A stretch of 64,000 nucleotides of DNA. Source: Sabellastarte sp. h YS-2021. Lineage: Eukaryota; Annelida; Polychaeta; Sabellida; Sabellidae. The DNA lies in NCBI GenBank assembly GCA_964017235.1, contig OZ024935.1, forward strand, positions 89,309,052 to 89,373,051. The letters are read 5' to 3'. Below the pieces are notes generated by a model. It saw only the letters and a program-made list of their open reading frames with translations, made no database searches and was not told where the DNA came from. This document shows positions 1 through 12,800 of this stretch, one piece after another (position 1 is the first letter of the stretch; each line of letters starts with the position of its first letter). The translations under genes were made by a program, and so were the position numbers.

Positions 1-851
1 AGGTCTGGCTACCTTTTGTTCTCTTGCAATCAAAACCACTTTCCTCACATATTCATTGTTTTAACTCATATTTACCAAAATATTCAACTGCAAATGACAT
101 TTCACAGTATTTTATTATATTCTATCAATATTTGAGATATTTTGTCTTTAGAAGTCTTTGAAGCGCATCACGGTTGATATTTATATGCAAGTTATAGCTT
201 GTGTATACATTTAAAAACTTAGATCATGGTCTTTAATAATCAAACAGTCTGGTTTTTCGTCGAATTTCCACTTTTGGAAACCGGTTCTCAAATTTGCATT
301 CAGTCACAACACTATATGAAAGTGGCAGGGTAGGGATTGATTATGCAATTTCAATATGAAAATCAAACTCATAGACTTTCAATATTGATTGATATTGAAA
401 TATTGTCTCATACTGCAAAACACACCATTTGACTGCTGAGTGTGCTTCATTTACCAAAACTTTCGCTGCATATTCATAATTCTGTACATGTAGTGCAAGA
501 AATGTCAGTAACAGTATTTCTGTATATTCTATAAACACTATAAAATCATTTGCTTGACATACAACATCCAGACAGAAAAACTGCAGCAGTGGTCAAGTGG
601 GCTTTTCACTATTTAGTAATGTTTGGTTCAATTTCTGACCCTGGTCACTCAGACTGAAATTATTGTATTTAAAATAATTAGAGAGAGTACATTTTTTCAC
701 AGAAACTACATATGTCTGGTGTATGGCATATTTTACATTTCATTTTGTACTAACTTATATACAAAATATTTGACAATGTTCATGTTAAAAGGTAGTCTGG
801 AAAGTTAAATTAATGACCACTCTAAGACTTCCTGTTTGTTTACTCTTTCAG
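1..851. other. Upstream intron of EDEM3, no feature seen
   Basis: AT-rich sequence ending in the acceptor at 850-851. No upstream EDEM3 exon encoding the expected residues before FSLTLVDS could be found, and no repeat was recognised. The first codon of the exon at 852 needs two bases from an upstream exon. Confidence 0.5.
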
Positions 852-3800
852 TTTCTCACTTACACTGGTGGATTCATTTGATACACTTGTGGTGAGTACA
901 TTTTAACTTTATTTTGGAGATGATAATGTTCAGAGATCTTAATATTTAAATTTTCAACCATGTCATGTTCAATTGAAATCTAAATCAGATAGTCCGATGA
1001 CATTAGATGTTAAAATGGAAGGGGAGAATTGCAGCTTGGTTTTTAAATTAAAGATGACTTAAACATTGAAAAAGGTAATGCAGTAGATTGGTGCAGGTCG
1101 GTTGAATGTTGCCAAATGTAGAAGTAATCCCAACCATTTTAGTGTAAAATGTAAAGATATGTTGAATTTTGAGTAACGGAAGTAGAAGTAAATTGCTTAC
1201 TATTTGTAACTTGTACTTAGACCAAATCTACTGTACTGTGAACTAGAAAAGGTCTAATAAATCATTAAGTTCAATAACCCCATTCATTGTGTGTGTGCAG
1301 GTATTGGGTGACATTGAGGAGTTTGACCACACGGTGAAGCTGATTATCAGAGACGTACACTTTGACAGGGATATTGTGGTCTCTGTATTTGAGACAAACA
1401 TACGCATGCTCGGGTGAGATTGACATGTTGAATATTGTCTGCAAACTTACATAAACAGATCATTCAAGTGATGATTGTAAACAAAAGAAAAATCTAATGA
1501 GAGAAGCTGCAATAATCTCATAGTGTCACATGACTTCTATATTGTGCTCAATTCCTGCTGTATGACATAAGGTCTTTAGCTTAATATATAGTGTTGTAAT
1601 GGAAAAGACTTTTCAAAATGGGTCTAGAAAACAAGAATAATATCTATGTAAATAAAACACTAGTAGCGATAAAATAAATTGCATTTTATGCTGTGCATTT
1701 ATACAGCAAATTGAAACCAGGATGTGACATCAGTCTTCAGTTTTGTCTTTTAATATGCACCCTCTTTAATATATTACAACTTATCACATTCTTGATTCTT
1801 GTTCTGTTTGCAGGGGTCTGTTGAGCGGTCATGTTTTGGCGGACATGTTGTATCGTCGTGGAGACGGATTATCATGGTATCGAGGGGAGTTACTAGACAT
1901 GGCTAAGGACTTAGGTTACCGTCTACTGCCTGCATTTAACACCACTACAGGAATTCCTTACCCCAGGGTGAGATTAACCTGAAGTGTCTAAACATCAGAC
2001 TCTGTGTTATTACTGCTTGCCCAGCAATTATGGTCATGGCAAAAATTATGGACCTTCCAATTTTTCTTACGCCAATCCTTAAAGTTTCAAAATGTAGCTA
2101 CTGCAGTGGTAGATCAATTTACACAATAATAGAAATAAATTTTGACACAGACATTAAACTACAGAGTTTTAGATTTAGAGATAAACTTTAAAAAAACTTG
2201 TGGAGTAACCTTAACTGGTGTACTGACCATAACTGGTTGGCAAGCTGTAGAGTTCCAGTATCCACTGGATTTGGTACTTGGTAGTTGTAGTGGCTACCTT
2301 CTGATATCTGCAAAATGACTGCATTTCCTGGCCATGCGACTTCAAAACTGGCTTCACTTACTAACACTGGTTCCAGTTTTACAGGTTCTACTGTGTTACA
2401 CAAGGTCCCCAGTGGCCTAGTGGGTTAGCAGGTTTATCGTCTAATCATAGGTTGTCACCTCTGTGTATAGTCTGTTATAAGAAACTCAACCTCTTATAAT
2501 TACCATGTACAATTATGACTTTTTTCCCTCATAATTTTCATATATTCTTATATCTTTGAGAAAAAAAAACTGTATTTTCAATATTGTTATCTGATACACC
2601 AGCCTTAATTCTCAGATGGATGTGTTTGTTGTGACAGGTGAATCTTCGTCATGGTGTGAAGCAGGTGACGGCACGTACTGGTCATGAGAAGGACACGTGT
2701 ACTGCCTGTGCTGGCACCATGTTACTGGAGTTTGCTGCTTTATCCAGACTCACCGATGAACCCATATTCGAGGTGGGTCATTTATTCTATGTATCTAATT
2801 GCAGCAATAATATATTATTTAGTTTAAAAAAAGTCTTTTTTTTAAAAATTATTCTGGGATACTTCTGTCCCTCTATAGAATTTAGCTATATTTGCAGTCA
2901 ATTTTTTTATTATAAAAATAAGTAAGGATAAGTCAGTAGAGAAATAAGCAACTAAGTAGTGTGAATATTTGTATTTTTCTGTTTATTCAGGCTAAAGCTC
3001 ACAAGGCAATGGACAGTCTGTGGCAATACAGACACAGAACCAGCAACCTGGTGGGCACCGTCATCAACATACACAACGGGGAGTGGGTGCGCAGAGGTGA
3101 GTACTAAAACCAATGTAAATAGGTGTGTACTAAAACTCAGAAGAATATTGTCACTTTGCTGGGCCATTTCTCAAGATATACAGCAAGGCTTGGGTGTACA
3201 GAGGCAAATACTGAAAGCAGTGTAACCAGGTGAGTACTAAACCTCAACAGTACAGTCTTCAGTGTATACAGTGGTGAATATGTAAACTGAGCATAGTGGA
3301 TTACACAGGCAGGTACAGAAACATAACAGTATGTATGCAAAGGTAACAAACAAAACAATGGAGAGTCCCAACAAAACTCCACTGTGGTAACTAAACAGAC
3401 ATTAAAGTGAAAGGTACTGAAGCTTAAATGCAGTGGAAAGAGTACTAAACACCTACAGAATGTTGGCACATTAAAACATAATGATAAACACAAAAATAAT
3501 CTAACATTATTTCTAAGTTCTAACTATCCCTGTCCATTTCTCTTAACCTTCTCTTCTAATCTATTTCTCTGTTGTGGCAATGATACAGTTTCTGTTGCAC
3601 AATGTTCACTCTGTTGACCTTGTTTTGGACTTGCAGACAGTGGTATTGGTGCAGGGATTGATTCTTACTACGAGTATCTTCTCAAGGCTTACATCTTGCT
3701 TGGAGACGACACCTACTTAGACAGGTAACATTATATTCAGATTATGTCACACCTTTATGGTAAAGTAATGCTTAAATGTGTTAATGATTTGTGAGGAGAA

Positions 3801-6800
3801 AAAAAAACAAGAAAATTACATGTATCTAGTTAAATATATGCATGTCGGGCCATTGTCCGCCAATATCTTACTTAATAGTGACTTATAAGCACGTATAAGG
3901 CTGGGTATTCCTTAAAATGTACTTGTGTATTTTTCATGTGGTTTGTATAGCAATAATTTGTCCACCGACCTTTGTTATATACTTTACATGCAAAGTAATT
4001 AATTAGTCATGATTTTTTTCACTGAAAAAAAGCACTCAATAAAGACTACAGCTAATTGTTGAAAGTAGTAGCCTAAGGGAAAAATAATATTGCCCCGTCC
4101 TAATTTCTCTGTATTTAGGTCAGATACATTGAGGTGGATAGTAAGATGTGGAATAAGGTCAACCAATTATGTTGTACAGCTTTCCTCCATCCTTACAACT
4201 ACCCTTTGTGTTGCAAGTCATTTTATACTTAAATAACCTTTTATTTTCTTTTGCTACAGATTCAACAAACACTACGAATCCATCATGCGTTACATAAACC
4301 AGGGACCTCTAATGGTGGACGTACACATGCACCGGCCGACCTCTAACTCCAAAAATTTCATGGACTCGCTCTTTGCTTTCTGGCCAGGACTGCAGGTGTG
4401 TTTTCAGAGACCCCTGACATAAAAATCCCTTATATCTTCTGGCTTTTAAAGATTTATTTTAAAGAAATTTCCCTTCAGAGTTTGCAAAACAAACAGATCT
4501 TTAGATTTTTAAATCTCAAAATACACAGTTCTCTCTACTTTAAGATTTCATTTAATTATAGTGACATATAAACATGTATAATGTTTGGATAGCATATATA
4601 GGTAGTTTGTTTTGGCCATTTAAAATATTCAGTACTTTGCTGTTTTTCTTTCAGAAAAATACTTACAATTTTATGTATTTTATGAAGATAAGAAAGAAAT
4701 GTGATCTCCTTTGTTCAGAATGTAAATTCAAAATTGTAAAAGGTTGGAAATAGCTCCTTGTTATACTTTCACTGTACAGTGAAAAGTCACTTCAGCCCAC
4801 TCTAGAAAAGATATTCCTTCAGGTATTGTAGTTGAGGCATTATAAATATGTTTTATAAACCCATAATTGTGGGTTTTTGTCATACTTTCACTGGTTCTGC
4901 AGGCAGATCTGAAGCCTACTATTCACCGTATTAACTGATCTTCTATCTTCCAAATATTCAGTTTTTTGGACACATTTTTTTTGTTTTTTTTTTCAAAGTT
5001 ACACTTCACCACTGATGTTCCTCATCTCATTTCATAAAGGTTTGAATGAATGTATATTTTTCTGTTCACAGGTGCTGAAAGGAGACCTGAAGCCTGCTGT
5101 TGAGATTCATGAGATGCTGTACCAGGTGATGCAGAGACACAACTTCCTGCCCGAAGCTTTTACCACTGATTTCCGCGTACACTGGGCTCAACACCCGCTA
5201 CGTCCTGAGTTCATCGAGTCCACATACTTCCTGTACAGGGTAGGCCAGAATATTTGTAAATAAATAGTGGTAGTTAAACGGAAGGTGTTTCAGATACTAT
5301 GGTTTATATGTAATTTGTATAATACTTGTAAACTGAATGGATTGCATTTCATGTTTTGTTTACAGTTACATCAATACCCTACGGTTAAGTAAAGGACCTT
5401 GGAAAATGCAACTATGGTAACCCCAAAGTCTCAAAGATAGCTTTATTATAGCAACTTTAAGATTTCTGCTGTAATAGTGCACTAATAGTGAGGTGGATTT
5501 CATGGTAAGTTTATAGTCTGTATATGGGTGTACTTGGATAGAAGGAAGATGTCCACTTTATGGTAATGTTAAAGTCTTAAATCTAACGTAATTGTAATAT
5601 AGCAGTTTTGCTCAATAAAATCGTAATAAAAGTCTCCATATGCACAAAAATATTTGGTACAAGTTTGCAAATTCTTCAAATTTAGAAATGTGTTTCCAAT
5701 AATTTAAGTTTTATTCAATTATTTGTACTGACAATTGAAATGCCAGTTATAAAGTGTTTTCACGGTATTTCAGTAAAATGATCTGCCACAGATCAATCCT
5801 TATAAAACTGTGCCATTTTATAAAAGTAACATCCATAGTTCAGCAGAAATCCTTTGAACATAGCAAAATTTAGTTCTGCAAAATCTAAGAGTAAAAGAAG
5901 GTGACCCGAGTGAACTATGGCGGCTTTTTATCACGGGGTCACACATGTATAACTACTTTGCTTAGGCTTTATCGTAGACTTGACTAAATAACTGTGTATT
6001 TTTCAGGCTACAGGAGACCCACATTATTTAGAAGTCGGGAAAAAGGTGGTAGAAAACCTCAACAAACATGCTCGAGTCGACTGTGGATATGCAGCCATAA
6101 AAGATGTGACGACTGGTAAACACGAAAACCAGGTCAGAGGATCCATACTGTTTTATGCTGTAGTCAACCAAAAACTCAAAACAAAAACTTTATTTGCTCT
6201 TTTTTTATGAAAATTAATGTAGATTTTCATTTTGCAATCATTTATATGGTTATACATGCTGTTGATAAATAGCCTTTGCTGAAGAAACTTTCTGCAAGGC
6301 ATTTTTCAAATAAACTAATTTCTTCATAAAATATCGGCGACTCGAGTCGAAAAAGTGTCTATCAAATTTTATCTTGGAAAATGAACTCTATTTTTGTATC
6401 GCTGCAGAAAATTGGTTTAACACTGTAGTTATTGACTTTCTGTTTTGTTTTGACTCTCCTTACAGAGAATTACCAAACAAAGGACTCTGAAGTCAACCCT
6501 ACATTCAGTATACATCAACTTTTTGGCAAACAGTTCAAATGACTCTTTGTCGAGGAATATTAAGAATTCCATTTGAGTTCATAAAGCAAAGTAAACATGT
6601 TGAATTCTTCACTTGGGGCCACCCTTTTAAGTAAAACAGAATAATTAAATTTAGTGTTAATTTTGTATCAGGTGAGATAAGAGGGCTTAATGTGATCACA
6701 AAAATAACACATGTGTTAAAATATTCCCCAAAAGTCAGGAAAAATTTCAGCTTTCTTACAGTATTCTGCATTACTACAGGGAAGTGTGCATGTTATTGAA

Positions 6801-9800
6801 ATGTACTCGTGTTTTACCCTGTCAGATGGACTCCTTCTTCCTGTCTGAGACGTTCAAGTATCTCTACCTATTGTTTGCTGAAGACGAGGATTTGATTCTG
6901 GATATCGATGACTTTATCTTTACCACAGAGGCCCATCTACTGCCGCTCACACTCTCACTGCACCAGCAGTCCAACAAAAACATCTCAGTGGTGAGTGCAA
7001 CAAGAACAGCTTTATAAAAACACTGGTCCCTCCAACAAACATGTCTCAGCAGTAAGTACAACAAGAATAACTCTATAAACAAAGCACTGGTCACTCCAAC
7101 AAGCATGTCTCATTTGTGACTGCAATATAGGCTTAAGTAGTCCAGTCTTAAAAGGGTTCCAACCTTATTAAGTTTGTTACATACATAGCAACATACTAGT
7201 TGCAATCATTGAGAATGAACAAGCTTTGACTGATGTTTGTACAATTTTTATATATTCATAATACATAGTAATTTTGTGGAGTTTCAAATGAAATCTGTTT
7301 TATCTTCTCACAGAGTGACTCGGCAGTATTTTACACACGCTCCGTGTCAGACGGGGAATTTGGGGATGAAGAGGATTACAGCCACACCTGTCCAAATTCT
7401 GCACACCTGTACAGAATACCTGACATCAACACCAACTACGCACAGATGTTCAGAAACCCACTCAGAAACATGGTGGAGAGTGTCTGTCCTAAACCCACAG
7501 GAAAGTAAGTGTATAGAAAGTAACGTGTTCAGAAAGCCACAAAACCTAGAGGAAATACTGTATGCATTTTCTTGAAGAGGGGGAGTTTTTATAGCTACAA
7601 AAATCTCTGTCTGATGCTAGAGATAAACTTCTTTGTAATTGTTGAATTAGTTCTCTTTATGTAGTGTATTGGAAACCTAGCCTAAACGCTGGACTCATTT
7701 ATGAGTGTAAATATATTTCAATACAGTTACGTAGTTTTTTTGTTCAGTCATTTACAGTTTTTGGAACACGTGAAATAAACTTGCGTGAAATGTATGCCAT
7801 ATGGTTTGCCATTTTAATTTTCAAATGACAACGTGTGAAATCTGAAGATACTGGAAATCTGTAATCACTGTCCAATATGTATTTCTTAATTAACACCTCT
7901 TAAATAAAAATTTTGTAAACATTAAATGTTCCTTGAACAATGACAAAAGAGATGTTTCTTGTATTCAAGCAGGAAGCGTTCACGTCTGAAGGCGTCCCAG
8001 TTCATGGCAGGAAACAAAGAGCAGATACAACAGCTGCAGGCGATGGGCATCCGCATCATCACCATGAATGACGGCCGCGTGCAGCTACTGCACACAGCCT
8101 CAGAGGTAAGGATTTGTAGTGACTGATGACAGATTATAACACAAAGGACACACAATAATTTCTAGTTTCAAGGTGACTGATGTGGATTGAAATAAGAGGT
8201 GTGAGTTGAGGCTGAAGTAAAAGGACCATGAATCCGCAGATCAATGTCTGTTTTGAATCCGAGTTCTTGTCTTTTAGTACCACTAAAGCAAGGACAGTGA
8301 CTGATTGAAGTAAATAGCCATAATAAATGTCAGGTATTCGTCAAAGAGAGGAAAATCATCTGGAAATTGAAGGTAAGGTGGAGAAATTTAACTACTAAGT
8401 TATGACTCTCATAACCCAACCAGAAAGCCAAATGTGTAAGTTCTTGTGATTTTTTTATCCTTGAATACTGTTAGGTACTTAAAATACAGCAGTAGGGTGG
8501 CATATTGGGCTCAGGTGACTTATAATATGCCACTTTACCATGGAATCAGTATAAATCTTGAAAAACAAAATTTAAGTATAATAACACATTTAACAAGATG
8601 CACTCAGAGAGAGCAAAACGCTCAACTCCATATGACCAGTCTCTAAAGTGATGTAAAGTATTGTAAGGAAGACAATAAAATAAAACCAAACCTTTAAATT
8701 AATTTTCGAAGAAATATCAAGTAGAAAGCCTAATTCATTAAAAATACATTGAAATGGGACCTCTGAAAATTCTTGATTTTTTGTATCCAAAATAAGATCC
8801 AGACTTTTCTTTTAGTAACTTCTTCCTTTGGCCAGGTCCTACCCACAAAACCTTGTAATAAAGATCTGTTTATTAATTCTTGAGTAATCTAAACACCAAA
8901 AAACAGTCAGACAGACAGACAAATAGACAAACAATTTGTACCTAAAAACATAAACTGCTGGTGGGGGTAAAATATAGCTTAAAAGTCACTTCTTGGTGAA
9001 AATCACTCATGGTAAATTTTTGTGATGGACTGTCAAGGAATTGAAAGAAAGAAAAGAGAAAATAAAAACAGAAATAATAATTAATAAAAATACCACCCCC
9101 CTCTTTATTATCTTTGTGTCAATTTCAAGACATAAAATGAGAAGAAATATTTTTACTTAAAGGCAGCAAGTATCACAAGCTAGGTTTGTGACCTCACAAT
9201 GAGAATTGCATTGTGACATCATTAAGTATAATGACATCAGAAAGCAAAATATTGATTTTTTACATATGTGATGAAGAGAAGCAGTTTCACTGTGTATTCC
9301 CAATTAAAAATAAGAAAAACTCTCTCCTGACTTTAATTTTTAAACAAATTACACCAAATTTGGAAGAATCCGTCTGTACCCCATGATATACCTGCCCACC
9401 AAATTTGAGAGAGATTGATGTCATAGTTTTTGAGCTATAAGGGAAAAACGGTGCACAGACAGACAGAAAGACAGACAGAAACAAACTGATTACAATAACC
9501 CTCTCCTGTTGTCGAGCGTTAATAAAATATTTCTTGGGTAATGGGACTTGTCCCAACACTTATAAATAATGTTATATTATACAGTGGTGGTGTAAAGGGT
9601 GTAGATTTTAAACATTTTCTAAAAAAAAACTATTTTGCTAGATCTAAGAACTAATACTTTCTGTCTTGACATGTTTTTTGTTCAGGCGGCAAGCCCAGAG
9701 GATGCGGAGGACGGCATGCAGTTTATGCAGGAGATGATCGAACTCTCCAAGATCCAGTCAGACCAGGCACAGCAGGAGACACGTACTGTACAGATCCTCA

Positions 9801-12800
9801 GCCAGCCACACTTTGGCAACCTTCACTTCCCCGCGGGACCTGCTCAATTTGGGCTTGACCTTACTCAGTTGCCTGGAGTGACGGCTCAGGTTAGACAAAA
9901 GCCATAATTTGCTATTGTGATTACTGACGTATCTTAGATTAAGGTCTGTATACACAAAATTAGTCAGAATTACTCTTAACAATTCTGCAGCAAAAATATT
10001 GTTTCAGCTTTAACCAATTGGAAGTCCCAGTAAAACAAACATGGCAGTCCACATGGACAAACTTATTGAAAATAAGGTGCCAAATATCTGGAAATAGGGC
10101 AAGTTATTATATCCCCAGACGAAAGTCGGGGATATATTGGATTCAGGTCCGTCGCGCCGCCGCCGCCGCCGCCGCCGTAGAAATTTCCTTGTGGACGCGA
10201 TAACTCAAAAACAAATTAATATTTTTTTTTCAAACTTGGTACACATGTTAAGGGTGCCCAAAGGAAGATCCCTATTTTAAGGTGACCTTAAACTCCCAGT
10301 AAAAAAGAACTTATGGCCACCTTAAGGTCAGAAATTGGACTGTTGACCACTTAGAGCCCTGTAGGTCACAAACTATGATGCTCAGGTGGCTGAAATTTTA
10401 CCTGACAACACATTAATATGTTCTTAGTACATGTGCCGAAAATCACGACTTTAAGTTGAGGAGAAAATTGTGTTTGAGGCTCATAAATACCCCCACTTAG
10501 GGATTTTTTGCTATACTTTTCACATATTTTGCCCTATAATTTGGAAGTGGTAATTCTGATGAGTCTCAAACTGCGCTAGGTATAACTTTGATATGTAATC
10601 CTTGTCTGAAGAAAATTTTAGGGCTGTAGGTTTACCCAAAGGGGTCGACTTAAGGTCTCAAAAGTGCCCACAGAGACCCAATTTATGCACTTTTTGCCAC
10701 TTTCAAGCACTGTAGCTTTCAAACTATGTCTCTCATCTAAGTTAAGTATCATCTGGGAATATATCTGTGTTTTCTTATATGTGCCCCAACATTTAGGCCT
10801 TTAATAGACAGTTAACCTGTGTATCAGGACCATAAACACCCACCCGAGTGACCCTTATAAGACATTTTTCACATCTTTTTCCCTGTAACTTGGAAATGGT
10901 AAGTCTGAGAAGTTTCAAACTGTATTAGATATATATTCTGTGTGTAATCTTAGTATGTAACAGATTTTAAGTCTGAAGCTTTAATTTTGAAGTTCAAATT
11001 GAGGTCTCTAAAAGGCTCCCAAAGACCCAATATTTGGACTTTTTGCTACTTTTAAGCCCTGTGACTGTCAAACTATGTGACTGATAGAGCTCGAATCCTA
11101 TCTGGGAAGATATTAGTATGTTATTTATATATGTGCCAAAAATTAAGGCTTTAAGAAGACATTTAACCTGTGTATGAGGACCATAAATCCCCACCCGAGT
11201 GACCATTTTTAGACATTTTTCACATATTTTTCCCTGTAACTTGGAAATGGTAAGTCTAAGAAGTTTCAAACTGTATTAGATGCATATTCTATGTGTAATC
11301 TTAGTGTGTGACAAATTTTAAGTCTGAAGCTTTAATTTGAAGGCCACATTTAGGTCTCTAGAAGGCCCCATAAAGACCCAGTATTTGGACTTTTTGCCAA
11401 TTTTAAGGCCTGTGACTGTGACTGATAGAGCTGAAATCTCATCTGGGAATACATTATTATGTTCTTTTTACATGTGCCAAAAATCAAGGCTTCAAGTAGA
11501 CATTTAACCTGTGTATGAGGACCTTAAACACCCACCTGAGTGACCCTTTTAAGACATTTTTCACATATTTTGCTCTGTAACTTGGAAATGGTAAGTCTGA
11601 GAAGTTTCAAACTTTATTAGATACATATTCTATGTGTAATCTTTGTATGTAACAAATTTTAAGTCTGAAGCTCTAATTTGAAAGCCACATCGAGATCTCT
11701 AAAAGGCCCACAGAGACCCAATATTTGGACTTTTTACCACCTTTAAGCCCTGTGACGTTAAACTATGTGATTGATGGAGCTGAAATCCCATCTGGGAATG
11801 CATTATTATGTCCTTTTTACATATGCCGAAAATCAAGGTTTTTAGTAGACATTTAACCTGTGTATGAGGGCCATAGACACTCGCCCAAGTGCCTTTTTTG
11901 ACATTTTTTCCGTATTTTGCCCTGTTATTTGGAAATGCTTAGTGTGACAAGTCTTAAACTGTATTATGTATAATTTTTGTTTGTTATGTATGTCCCCCAA
12001 AAAGTTTCAGATGATCAGATCTGTAGTTTAATTGGTAAGGTCTCTTTAACAATTGTAAAATGCCCACAGAAACCCAATTTATGGACATTATGCCACTTTA
12101 AAGCCCAGTAACTGTCAAACTATGTGGGTTATAGAGCTGAAATCTTTGAATTTTTAAAAGGAAATGCCTGTCTATTTAAATTTTGAATATTAATAATGTT
12201 ATGGCTATCTTAGTCTTTTAAGAACTTATTTTTGTGTGTTATACCTCTGCTTGCTGAGTTTTTAACTTTTTAAAATGAAACTGGTTAAACATATTCAAGT
12301 AGACAAAATGGACACTTTAAGTGAGCTTTAAGTCCCAATATTAATGAAATTATATCCTTATGTAGTAAAACTAGGGGATTTTTAACCCTCAACTAGCCCA
12401 GTTTTATTCAACTTGCCTCAGTTAATTTTGACACAGCTCCTACAGTTATGAACTCATTTCAGTTGATAATCACATACTTAAAATTCTCAATTCTTTTTGT
12501 ATTTGAGTACCCCTTATATAGATTGTTTGTTTACCATTTATGCTGTAGCACTCCATCTCTTTGTAGTCCCAACCCACATCCCCCACCCGGATTCCCCCCA
12601 CCCACCTCTGGGACCTCCAGCTATATTGAGTGACACTAAATAAACAAAGGTATTTAATGATATCAGATGAGAAACAAAGAACTCAATGGGGTTGCAGATC
12701 TTGTGTAATAGTGAGAGAGGTGTGGAGAAGGGGTGGGGGTGGGAGGTGGTGGGCTTCATTACGTATAACACAAAGGGGAGTCAGAACTGAGATTGTGTCA

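Larger units (their letters stand above)
852..7504 (+). other. EDEM3: EDEM3 exons for the GH47 catalytic domain
   Basis: Eleven exons encode the visible GH47 barrel. Recognisable blocks in order: [10 protein letters not shown] at the first visible exon; [12 protein letters not shown] (1301-1816), whose Glu matches the proposed catalytic acid of the family; [32 protein letters not shown] (3637-3700), a GH47 signature; [29 protein letters not shown] and [13 protein letters not shown] (5072-5239); [19 protein letters not shown] across 6132/6826; and [10 protein letters not shown] (6826-6990), where the Thr matches the calcium-binding Thr of GH47 enzymes. No frame break or missing key residue is seen. 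Identity with the family is by reading only. Confidence 0.9.
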
